Assembly (NCBI GenBank): GCA_023375785.1
Contig: SZWC01008555.1
Coordinates: 71,296 to 94,682, forward strand
Source: Penium margaritaceum
Taxonomy: Eukaryota; Streptophyta; Zygnematophyceae; Desmidiales; Peniaceae
Length of the DNA: 23,387 nucleotides
Reading direction: 5' to 3'
A program made the position numbers and the translations under genes. Position 1 is the first letter of the stretch; every line of letters starts with the position of its first letter. The notes under the pieces are model-generated. The model did no database searches, was not told the origin of the DNA, and saw only the letters and a program-made list of their open reading frames with translations. Shown piece by piece: positions 10,011-17,757 of this stretch.

Positions 10011-10359
10011 ATATGGCAGATGCGGATGACGCAGCAGAACCCACATTTTCATCGCAGGTTGACAATCCTGGCAGTCCTGCAGAGAACGATCCCTCGTCCT
10101 CGGAGTGGTCAGAGGAGAACAGTGTCCAGACTATGAGACAAGTGAGACAGAAGAGTGGGAGTCAATGGATTCATCCTCCTACTCAGACGCATCCGAAGAA
10201 GACGAACCCATCCAACGCAAATGCAAACGCAGAGGCCGTTCTGTGTGAACATAGGTAAAGCTGCATTGTGTGACCTCCATTGATGGCTCATGCTGCCTTG
10301 TGTACTTTGTATACCTTGTGACTTCTTAACAGTGCTGTGTTCTCTTTTCATGTGTGCAG

Positions 10360-10737
10360 GTGAGGCCGATCCGTGTCCTCGTGAAGACAGTGGTGAAGCG
10401 GCAGCCAAGGCTGCAAGTGCACCGACACAGGGTCAGATCACATGTGGCCCAAGACACGGGATGTGCCATGGAGGAAGCACAAGCCATGTGTTACAGGATG
10501 GCTAGTCTCACCCTGGGCAGAGCAGACGTGGAGCAGGCCAGATATGAAGTGGCAAATCCATGCACGGGCATGTGTGCGTCCCCCTTTGGGGAAGTCTTCT
10601 ATGATGCTTGCGTAGAGTTCAATGAAGTTGCAGAGTGCCCTGCTTGTGAGGTCATCTGTTACGAGCACGGCTTACCCATGCATGTTCAGTTATGGATCAG
10701 TACGTGTGACTTAGCACCACTGTTGTACTGGGCTTGA
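10360..10737 (+). CDS. Possible extra downstream exon or open frame in the MULE
   Basis: A good 3' splice site (TCTTTTCATGTGTGCAG) ends at 10359 and a 5' splice-like AG|GTAAAG lies at 10254/10255, so an intron 10255-10359 is plausible. The region after it is open for about 125 codons in one frame, ending at TGA 10735-10737. A second frame from the same acceptor is hydrophilic and starts GEADPCPREDSG. I cannot make a phase-consistent join to the transposase frame, which ends near a TGA at about 10246-10248. No domain is recognised. It may be a terminal exon used after alternative splicing, or 3' UTR. Confidence 0.3.
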   Translation: MRPIRVLVKTVVKRQPRLQVHRHRVRSHVAQDTGCAMEEAQAMCYRMASLTLGRADVEQARYEVANPCTGMCASPFGEVFYDACVEFNEVAECPACEVICYEHGLPMHVQLWISTCDLAPLLYWA

Positions 10738-10800
10738 CTTTCACTAACTTCTGCACAGTATCATTGGAACAGACCCCTCTCTATTGTTTCATTCATTTCC

Positions 10801-11008
10801 ACACTAGTTTCAAGCAAAGAAACCTTTGTGATTAATAGTCCATTGTTATGAATGACATGAAGCCAGTGTAAGAGTGGTGACTTCAGTACAGTGTACAGTT
10901 TTCCGCAACTTGGCAGTCACTTGCACCTGTCACATTCTGTTACATGTTACACAGTGAGACAGTGGAAGGGTGGTTAACATGCAAAGAAGTCTCCTAGTAT
11001 ATGAAACC
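10801..11008. repeat. Left copy of a 208-bp gap-flanking duplication
   Basis: The segment from ACACTAGTTTCAAGC to ATGAAACC recurs at 11193-11400 with identical length and about five substitutions. The copies are separated by an N run. No gene is seen in it. Confidence 0.85.
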
Positions 11009-11192
11009 NNNNNNNNNNNNNNNNNNNNNNNNNNNNNNNNNNNNNNNNNNNNNNNNNNNNNNNNNNNNNNNNNNNNNNNNNNNNNNNNNNNNNNNNNNNN
11101 NNNNNNNNNNNNNNNNNNNNNNNNNNNNNNNNNNNNNNNNNNNNNNNNNNNNNNNNNNNNNNNNNNNNNNNNNNNNNNNNNNNNNNNNNNNN
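11009..11192. other. Assembly gap (184 N)
   Basis: All bases are N. The same 208-bp sequence flanks it on both sides, so the gap may be a mis-join of overlapping ends rather than missing sequence. Confidence 0.98.
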
Positions 11193-11400
11193 ACACTAGT
11201 TTCAAGCGAAGAAACCTTTGTGACTATTAGTCCAATGTTATGAATGACATGAAGCCAGTGTAAGAGTGGTGACTTCAGTACAGTGTACAGTTTTCCGCAA
11301 CTTGGCAGTCACTTGCACCTGTCACATTCTGTTACATGTTACACAGTGAGACAGTGGAAGGGTGGTTAACATGCAAAGAAGTCTCCTACTATATGAAACC
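11193..11400. repeat. Right copy of the 208-bp gap-flanking duplication
   Basis: Near-identical to 10801-11008. From 11401 to about 11697 the sequence is AT-richer, with no recognised gene; it is presumably intergenic sequence between the two convergent MULE genes. Confidence 0.85.
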
Positions 11401-11697
11401 GCGAAGACATGTAGTGCTGCAACATGTAAAGGAAGTAATGGACACTATGTGAATGTCTTCAACCAATGTTGTGCTGCAAGGCCACTACCTGACGCAAACA
11501 TAGTTAGAAGTGGCATGTAATTGGAAAAAACATTGGAACATGTTCTACATGTCCACTACGTGTCAGTTAGCATTGACATGGCTTACTCAGAACACAATTG
11601 ACGACAGCGCGTTCTCTGTGGCGCATGCGAAAGAACCAACATTGAGTACGTTGATGGGAACATGATGAACACATAAGCAAAGCAACCACCGAGAGTA

Positions 11698-12438
11698 TCA
11701 AGCCCAAGGCAGCGACTGCCCAGGGGTGTGAGGAGGACGTGGAGTTGGCATGTGTTGAACCAAAATCCAGCACATGGTCTCTGCTTCGCATGGGTCGTTC
11801 ACCCAAATAGGTTGGACCTCCGTGGCAACGAGCGTGTCCCAGCGATGCTTGATCCTAGCCCATGCCTCCTTCACTTGCTGGGGAGTGAGCTGTGGCCTGC
11901 TGGGTCTAGTAGGTTGACCACCCCATGGGCCAACTTGATCCCATCGGTACATCCTCGCCACAGTGTCCCACGTGTAGGTACGCTCGGTCCAGAACAGCAT
12001 ACAGACGTCCATAACGCCAGTGGGCTCGGTGTCGTCATGACGATATGCCATGCGACCCATGTTTTGTACGGTGGACAACACCGTCAATGGAGATGGCTAA
12101 CGAGAGTTGCCACCTCCGTATTTGTACGTACACTAGGAGCGGTTTCATCCGCAGGGACAGTTAGGCTCTGATGATATCCATGGCTCCCATGCGTCAGGCC
12201 TGTTCAATGGTCTATGACTCGGCAATGGCCATTCGAGGGTCTGTGCCATGGTTTCAGGAGTCACAGTCCATGTGGTCTTGGGCGAATGGCGACCATGTAC
12301 GCTCCTGGTACGTGCATTTCTGAGGTCCCATGCTTCCTTAATGGCGACCCATGCTCGGTGGGCAACAAAGGGGTCCACATAACATCCAGAACTCCACCCG
12401 CAACCATTTCCGCCATTCCTGCGACCCTCGGATGACAT
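11698..12438 (-). pseudogene. Second, convergent gene of the MULE, degenerate; possibly Myb/SANT-like
   Basis: Two minus-strand open stretches share one frame: 12438-12145 (97 codons from ATG) and 12087-11698 (129 codons). Between them that frame has stops (TGA, TAG, TAG), while another frame is open there (12170-12090, reading VPADETAPSVRTNTEVATL...). An intron or compensating indels could join the parts. The product is Trp-rich. The region with WDTVARMYRWDQV and then LTPQQVKEAWARIKHRWDTL resembles the last helix of trihelix/SANT-like DNA-binding domains, but I cannot confirm a family. It sits inside the MULE and points towards the transposase, as mudrB does in maize MuDR; no sequence similarity to mudrB is claimed. 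Confidence 0.45.
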
Positions 12439-12870
12439 GTTGATGGTTTGCGATGATTAACCATACAATGCACGTCGTAATAAGCGCGAGAGACAGGACA
12501 CACGGCGTTGTGGACAGGACGAGCAGCCGTCCGGACGCGGACTGTAACCCTAAAGTCTGTCCCTTCTGTCACGTTGAACTACGTCGGTTCAACGATGATT
12601 ACGACGGTTAACGCAGTGAGTTCATCATGGTAATGAACTTTCCACTTCATGGACGGTGCTCGCGATAGGCGACTTAGCGGCAAACGCTCATTGGACGTTT
12701 AGCAGTATCGCGGTTGCACTGGACCAATACTGGACCACAAAGACAAAGACGCCAAGTCAGAGAGGTATGTTGAGACTGTGTGGTGCAGTCGCACTGTCGA
12801 CTGCCACGCTGTCTATGCTGCGCTAGGCTACGTTGGGGTCGTGTTTCAATGATGTTGTCTTCCGTAGACC
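12439..12870. other. Upstream region of the second MULE gene; no gene seen
   Basis: No supported coding region. It would hold the promoter of the minus-strand gene. The only visible structure is a short perfect hairpin, CGTTGAAC/GTTCAACG, at 12572-12579 and 12587-12594 with a 7-base loop. Confidence 0.4.
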
Positions 12871-12875
12871 CGTGT

Positions 12876-13096
12876 GGAAAGTGGGTATGCGGAGTTTAAG
12901 TTCGTCCTCCACGCGATTTTTAGCACGGTGGACATCCGAAGTATTTGTTCTTAACAGTGGCTATCGGAAGTATTATATGCATTTTGTGGACGTTATACGC
13001 ATGTTTCTGCAAAAGTGGCCCTCACATGCTTTATATGCAAAAAGTGGGTGCGACGTTCTTTTGTTGCGAAGTCAGTGGGTATACGGCAAGTGTACC
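12876..13096. repeat. Right terminal/subterminal repeat cluster of the MULE
   Basis: Reverse complements of the left motif occur at 12878-12887 (AAAGTGGGTA), 12953-12963 (AACAGTGGCTA), 13011-13019, 13039-13049 and 13072-13081 (TCAGTGGGTA), mostly followed by a GCGG, TCGG or ACGG tail. The outermost copy lies about 15 bases from the proposed right end, as on the left. Confidence 0.65.
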
Positions 13097-13678
13097 CTTT
13101 TTTTTCCTTCTGGTTTTTAAAATGGTCCAGGCAGAAAATCCCTCCCACTGGGCTCCCTTTCGGAAGTTGCTACCTTGGTGACTGTTTGACCCGCTCCTCT
13201 TGGGTCCGATTCGACGTCGACGTAGGCGTGATTGACAGCCTCCACGGCTCCAGGAGCCATTGTTTGGTTGACTACGCAGCCAGTGTTGAACAGACATCGA
13301 CACAAACGTAACCAAATTTGATGAGTTATTCAAAGGAACGTTCAGAATATGCAGGTTTCCACCCAATCTCAACTTCACTTTCAACTTCAATCTTTTGAAT
13401 CATCTCTACCTGCAACGGCCGTTCCCAGAACGAAGGTCATTTGTTCTGCTATACACTTGGAATGAAGAACACACATCTCACAGGCAGTCTCTTCCTTTGT
13501 AATCTCTCGTCACATCTGCCTTTGCAATACTGTCAGCTACATCTTGTGCCTGTCGGGTTCAAACAGTCTGTGGGCTTTTGAGTGGTGGTGGCTCCACCTC
13601 TCTTTACCTCGATGGCAACTCTTAGTCACTTAGAGGGCGTACTACATTATCTAGAAACTACGTAGGTCTAGTCCATCA
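13097..13678. other. Flanking sequence between MULE and second Copia; no gene seen
   Basis: It starts with CTTTTTTTTCC (13097-13107), matching the left flank of the MULE. The remaining bases have normal composition, contain only short unrelated open frames and show no recognisable domain or repeat. Confidence 0.5.
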
Positions 13679-14105
13679 AGGAGTCTACTGAAATAGCTTC
13701 CTTTGTTTTTCCACTTCACTTACGTTTCACATCTCTCCTAAGTCTTGAATGTGTTGGTTTTTCACGCATCTCTCATCGTACTTTGTTATGTCCTCTCGGC
13801 TTGTGAACGTTGGCGTGCAGATGACTGACCGTGAGACGCGACGCTGTTGGAGTGTCGTCAAGTGGAGCCGACGTACGATGAGGCCCACTCGCAGTTTGCT
13901 GGAGCCTCCTCCTCTCCTCTACGTGCTCAGCTCCATCGGCGGACCTCCTCGGCAGTCGTGCCGCCGGGAGTCTCTGTCACTGCTTTTGATGTCTACACGC
14001 GTCCAGAGCTATGTTTGATTGCATTGTTGCATTCGTAGCGTTGTATCATGCATAGGATCCAAGTTTCATGAGTTTCGGGCACTGTTGGTACCGGGGACTA
14101 GAGTA
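13679..14105. repeat. Left copy of a 427-bp gap-flanking duplication (flank plus LTR start)
   Basis: This segment recurs at 14107-14533 with equal length and about ten substitutions, separated by one N at 14106. It comprises 73 bases of flank plus the first 354 bases of the 5' LTR (from TGTTGG at 13752). As with the other two joins, an unmerged overlap is the simplest explanation, so the element has one 5' LTR. Confidence 0.85.
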
Positions 14106-14106
14106 N

Positions 14107-14533
14107 AGGAGTCTACTGAAATAGCTTCCTTTGTTTTTCCACTTCACTTACGTTTCACATCTCTCCTAAGTCTTGAATGTGTTGGTTTTTCACGCATCTC
14201 TCATCGTACTTTGTTATGTCCTCCCGGCTTGTGAACATTGGCGTGCAGATGACTGACCGTGAGACGTGACGCTGTTGGAGTGTCGTCAGGTGGAGCCGAC
14301 GTACGATGAGGCCCACTCGCAGTTTGCTGGAGCCACCTCCTCTCCTCTACGTGCTCAGCTCCATCGGCGGACCTCCTCGGCAGTCGTGCCGCCGGGAGTC
14401 TCCGTCACTGCTTTTGCTGTCTACATACGTCCAGAGCTATGTTTGATTGAATTGTTGTATTCATAGCGTTGTATCATGCATAGGATCCAAGTTTCATGAG
14501 TTTCGGGCACTGTTGGTACCGGGGACTAGAGTA
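14107..14533. repeat. Right copy of the 427-bp gap-flanking duplication
   Basis: Near-identical to 13679-14105; it runs uninterrupted into the rest of the 5' LTR and the primer binding site, so it is the copy joined to the element. Confidence 0.85.
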
Positions 14534-15024
14534 GACGCCGCAAGGGCTTAGGCGGCATTCACTCTTGAGCGCTATTTTTCGAGCTAATTCTGACCGCACG
14601 GCGGCGCTCGTAGTGTGCGTATTATGTTATGGCCCAGTTTTCAGGCAAAATGGAGGACACCCGGGTTTTGGGCTGTCAACCGTGTGGTAGGGCTCACCGA
14701 GAAAACCCGCATGCCTGAAATCAGAGCTATTTTCTGATTGGTTGGTGAACTCAGTAACAAGTTCTTCAGAGCTGATGAAGGCTAGTCCTTGGAGGGGTCT
14801 CCCATTGTGCCTCATTCTCACTTCTTAATGAGTCATTTCTTGCTCTCTGCTGCTTTCCGGCACTTACACTGGTGCGCTCGTCTCTGAGTAACAAACCCGG
14901 AGCACTCAGACTTAGACTCTAAAGCCGCAGGATGAGGGGGCAACAGACTAAGCAACGAGCGTGGATGCCTGCACGCTGCATTGACAATGCAGTTGCCCCA
15001 ACCTGTGCACTTGAATAGTTTCTA
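14180..15024 (+). repeat. 5' LTR of the second Copia element
   Basis: Begins TGTTGGTTTTTCACGCATC and ends just before the primer site, about 845 bp. It aligns along its length with 22264-22990 but has about 97 extra bases at 14206-14302. A partial extra copy of its first 354 bases at 13752-14105 is attributed to the assembly join. Confidence 0.85.
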
Positions 15025-15027
15025 GAT

Positions 15028-15039
15028 TGGTATCAAAGC
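15028..15039 (+). other. Primer binding site for initiator tRNA-Met
   Basis: TGGTATCAAAGC lies immediately after the 5' LTR and differs at one base from the canonical TGGTATCAGAGC found in the first element. Confidence 0.88.
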
Positions 15040-15330
15040 TAGACTGCGGCAACAGCAGCAGACAACTAGCGTACACGTTCCTGACTATGCCGGTGGACCT
15101 CCATTCCTGCCAATGCAAGGTAAATGCTGGATGTTTCCCGGCAGCATTGACCCGCCTGGTGGCGGCGTAAAAGAATTCCCCACGGCCACTGGGCCAAGGG
15201 AAATGCTGCTAGATGTTTTCGGCAGCACTCACCCCCAGGTGGGACGAAAGGACGTGAGCGGCAACCCACGTCAGGCATTTGCTGGCAACGACGCATGTGG
15301 CGACGTTAACCATGTGTAGTGATTGGCATC
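15040..15330 (+). other. Leader of the second Copia element with a short direct duplication
   Basis: No gag-like coding sequence appears here. Two related stretches of about 35 bases, near 15121-15152 and 15200-15235, share AAATGCTG, a GATGTTT-like core and a CGGCAGCA(T/C)T ending, suggesting an old local duplication. Confidence 0.4.
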
Positions 15331-15690
15331 AGCAGCAAGTAGCAGCAGTAGCCTGTAGCAGCAGCAGCAGCAGCTTGTAGCAGCAGCGAGCAGTGGCAGC
15401 AATAGCTAGCAGCAGTTGCGCACAACAGCAACAGCCGGCAGCAGCAGTAGCTCGTGGTAGCTCACAGTAGTAGCAGCTCGCAACAGCGAGCGGCAATAAC
15501 AGTAGCCAGCACCAGCAGCTCGTAGCAACGGTAATGCGCAACAACAGTAAGTAACAGGAGCAGCCAGCAACAACAGCTGCCAGCAGCACCAGCACATAGT
15601 AGTAGTAGCAACAGCAAGCAACAACAGCGGCAACTGCTGCAACAACCAACAGCAGCCATCAGTTGCAGCTACAGCAGCGGCCAGCAGTAG
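15330..15690. repeat. CAG/AGC trinucleotide-rich leader tract
   Basis: Imperfect CAG, AGC, AGT and CAA triplets dominate about 350 bases. The tract lies in the leader of the second element. Long Leu/Cys/Ala frames on the minus strand here reflect composition only. Confidence 0.8.
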
Positions 15691-16660
15691 ACGAGGCTGG
15701 CGCCGTTGGATCCGCTGGACTGCTGCTGTGGGCTCTTGCCATTCTTATCCCCGTGCTTCTTCTTGTCAGACAAGGAGGTACCTCCGGAGGACGCTGCTGC
15801 TATGGGGCGGACAACAGCCTCTAAGGCAATGGCAAGAGATGCAAGGGACTCTATGTGCTGGGCATGTGACTCCAGACGAGCCTCCTCGATCCAGAGGAAG
15901 AGTTCGTATGCCCAGGGCATGAGTGTACCATGGGTGGCCATCGCGGGGAGAACCTCTTAGGAGTAGTGAATGAAAACATAGGAGAAAATGTCGGTGGCAC
16001 CGCGCTTGATGGTCAGAAGCACAGAGAGAGGTGGTGGTGCAGTGACTCCAAGGCGGCGTAAGATGTCCTCTGCGCGTTGCCAGTAGGAGGTCACCGTCTC
16101 GGTCTCCCCCATGCGGAGGGAGTTGAACTCTTGGAGCATGCGACTGGTCGCGGCCTTGCTCGAGAGGCAATGAGGACGCGTGAGTGTGTGCCATGCAGGT
16201 GCATGGTTAGGGAGGCTGGTATTGGTGAAGTCGCTGAGGAAGGGCTCGAGGGCGAGATGTCCAGCTGGAGGGGCAACCGAGACGAGGGCACACGCGGCGC
16301 GACCGGCGTCATATACCTGGTCGGCCTGGGTGGCGTCAAAGGGTAGAACATAGTTGGGCTACAGGCCCTTACCCTATGCCCAGATCCAAAGGTTGAGCTC
16401 CCAGCTCCGGAACTGCTCGCCAGACGAAAGCGGATATGGTGAGGTTTTGAAGTCCTTTGGCATGCAGCCAGCACCTAGAGTAGGGCTTAGGACTGACGTC
16501 ACCGACTTTTGTTGGCGCTGGGTGTGTTGCTGCGACAGGTAATGCGTGGCATAAGATATCGCAGGGCTCACGTACCCAAGTGGATCAAAGGGTGCTTGGG
16601 GACGCTGTTGCTGTGGTTGCTCCTACGACTGCTGATGCTACTATTGCGACTGATGTTGCG
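15669..16660 (-). pseudogene. Copia gag fragment in inverted orientation
   Basis: On the minus strand, one frame holds a Gln-rich N-terminus, then PKDFKTSPYPLSS, SLRMGETETVTSYWQRAEDI, ATDIFSYVFIHYS and LMPWAYELFLWIEEARLES, followed by a Lys-rich QQQSSGSNG stretch. The same blocks occur in the same order in the first element's gag (PKDFEAPP, SLRQGPAEPTADYWRRAMRI, YTDIFTRY, LLPWAHQLFLQVTSA, QQQSSSSGSSG). Stops lie at 15957-15959 (TAA) and in the stretch before 16350 (two). Homology ends at VYC, just where the zinc knuckle should begin. The surrounding LTR element reads the other way, so this is either an internal inversion or a piece of another, nested element. Confidence 0.85.
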
Positions 16661-17757
16661 ACAACTGTGTCGACAGCTACAGTACCGCTAGTTCTTAAGT
16701 CAGCATTTTGAGTTGTTGGCGCAAGGCGTCGAGCGAATCTGTCAGGCCAGCATGACCGATGACCGAGCCCACGGGGTGGTGGTGCTGTTGTGTCTGATGC
16801 AGCTGTTGTAGCGGCGGTTGCTGCTACATCTGCTCCTACTGCTGTTACTGTTGTTACGACGGCAGCTGCTTCTGTTGCTACTATTCCTGTTGCTGCTACT
16901 GCTCCTCCTGCTTCTACTACTGCTCTTGTAGCGATGGCGGCTACTGTTGCTAATGCAATTGCTGTTGTCGCTACTAATACTGTTGTGGCGGTGGCGGCTA
17001 CTACTGTTGCTACTACTATTGTTGCTTTTGCTATTGCTACTATTGCTATTGTTGTTGTTGCTACTACTGCTGTTGCTACTGCTGTTGGTACTTCTACTAT
17101 TGCTACTACTACTTTTCTTGCTATTGCTGTTGCTGTTATTGGTCTTCCTGTGGTTATTGTAGCGGCGGTAGCTGCTGCTACTCCTGTTGCTGCTGCAACT
17201 GTTGCAGGTGCTGCAGGAAGGGGGGCCCTCTTGCAAAGGAGGACCCCTCCACCTTGTCGGTCATAGTACCTCTCTATTTTTCATGTGTGTTGGTGATGTC
17301 AGTAGTGACATCAGCAATGACATTAGTCTAGGATGGCTGACGTCAGTAGCTGTTGCTACGTTATTTGAAGGGTTGCTACTGTTGATGTTCTGTTTTTTTT
17401 ATGCTGACGTCAGTAGTGACGTCAGCAATGATGTCAACAGAGGATGCCTGATGTCAGTAGTGGTTGTTGTTACAGCCATTGTTGCATGAGCTGCAGAGAT
17501 GCTGTTGTTGCTGCTGTTACAGTGGATTCTATTGCTGTTGCTACTGTTGGTCTGCTTCAACAGTTGTTGGTGCTGCTGCTGCCGTTGCGGCTGTGGTTGT
17601 AGCAGCAGGAGTTACTGCTAATGCTGTTGCAATTGCCGCTGCTGTAGCTGGTACGGCTGCTATTGGAGCAGCTGCTGCTACTAAGCAGTTGCGAGCAGCT
17701 GCAACTGTTGTAGTTGCTATAGCGGCTATGGTGGCTGCTGCTGCTGCTGCTGCATGA
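16600..17757. repeat. Triplet-rich leader belonging to the inverted gag fragment
   Basis: GTT, GCT, ACT and TGC triplets dominate 16600-17230 and 17465-17757, interrupted by the TGACGTCA cluster. Read on the minus strand this gives triplet repeat, palindrome cluster, triplet repeat, gag. That is close to the first element's leader, and the innermost triplets encode the Gln-rich start of gag. Long Ala/Val/Thr or Ser/Asn frames here are composition artefacts. Confidence 0.75.
17294..17460. repeat. TGACGTCA palindrome cluster, two related modules
   Basis: Exact TGACGTCA occurs at 17338-17345, 17405-17412 and 17417-17424. One-base variants (TGATGTCA, TGACATCA, TGACATTA) fill the rest. Two modules of about 60 bases (17294-17350 and 17405-17460) share the pattern TCAGTAGTGAC.TCAGCAATGA. 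The string GACGTCAGCAATGA also occurs in the first element at 4415-4428, so the cluster is a conserved leader feature. Confidence 0.7.

Larger units (their letters stand above)
6961..10254 (+). pseudogene. MuDR-type MULE transposase, spliced, with six in-frame stops
   Basis: Model: exon 1 6961-7210, exon 2 7717-8288, exon 3 8390 to about 10250. The start is ATGGCC at 6961, before an acidic stretch. Exon 1 ends in phase 1 (G|GTGGGT) and exon 2 starts after GTGCAG; exon 2 ends GAG|GTAAGT in phase 0, and exon 3 follows GTCGTGCAG. Exon 2 carries the MuDR N-terminal Cys/His domain (FRNMDACREAMQDYAV... to GHKC). Exon 3 has the DDE triad Asp 8519-8521, Asp 8711-8713 and Glu 9023-9025, a C-x2-H motif at 8774-8785, a SWIM finger at 9296-9340 and a CCHC knuckle at 9569-9610. 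A Gly/Ala-rich tail and an acidic tail follow. In-frame stops: TGA 8058, TAG 8645, TGA 8690, TAA 8885, TAG 9482, TAA 9908. One indel near 10125-10135 probably separates the acidic tail from a Ser/Asp/Glu-rich basic end. The transposase would cut the element ends; this copy cannot. Confidence 0.88.
5924..13096 (+). mobile_element. MULE (Mutator-like) DNA transposon with two convergent genes
   Basis: The limits rest on four observations. A MuDR-type transposase lies inside. A TACCCACTG-type motif clusters near the left end, with its reverse complement near the right end. The terminal 24-26 bp pair imperfectly: both have GG at or next to the outer tip and TACCCACTG about 15 bp further in. An 11-bp direct repeat lies just outside. 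Length is about 7.2 kb as assembled and about 6.4 kb once two duplicated gap flanks and the N run are discounted. The layout, transposase rightward and a second gene leftward, resembles autonomous maize MuDR (mudrA and mudrB converge). Confidence 0.7.

Noticed and set aside
1..10254. A reassigned stop codon or alternative genetic code
   Set aside because: TAG, TGA and TAA all occur in frame and all are also used as apparent ends; mutation is simpler.
13752..14105. A second, truncated 5' LTR (nested or solo LTR)
   Set aside because: It ends exactly at the N at 14106, and the upstream flank is duplicated too, which points to an assembly overlap.
15330..15690. CRISPR-like array
   Set aside because: There are no unique spacers between constant repeats; it is a degenerate trinucleotide tract in a eukaryotic retroelement.
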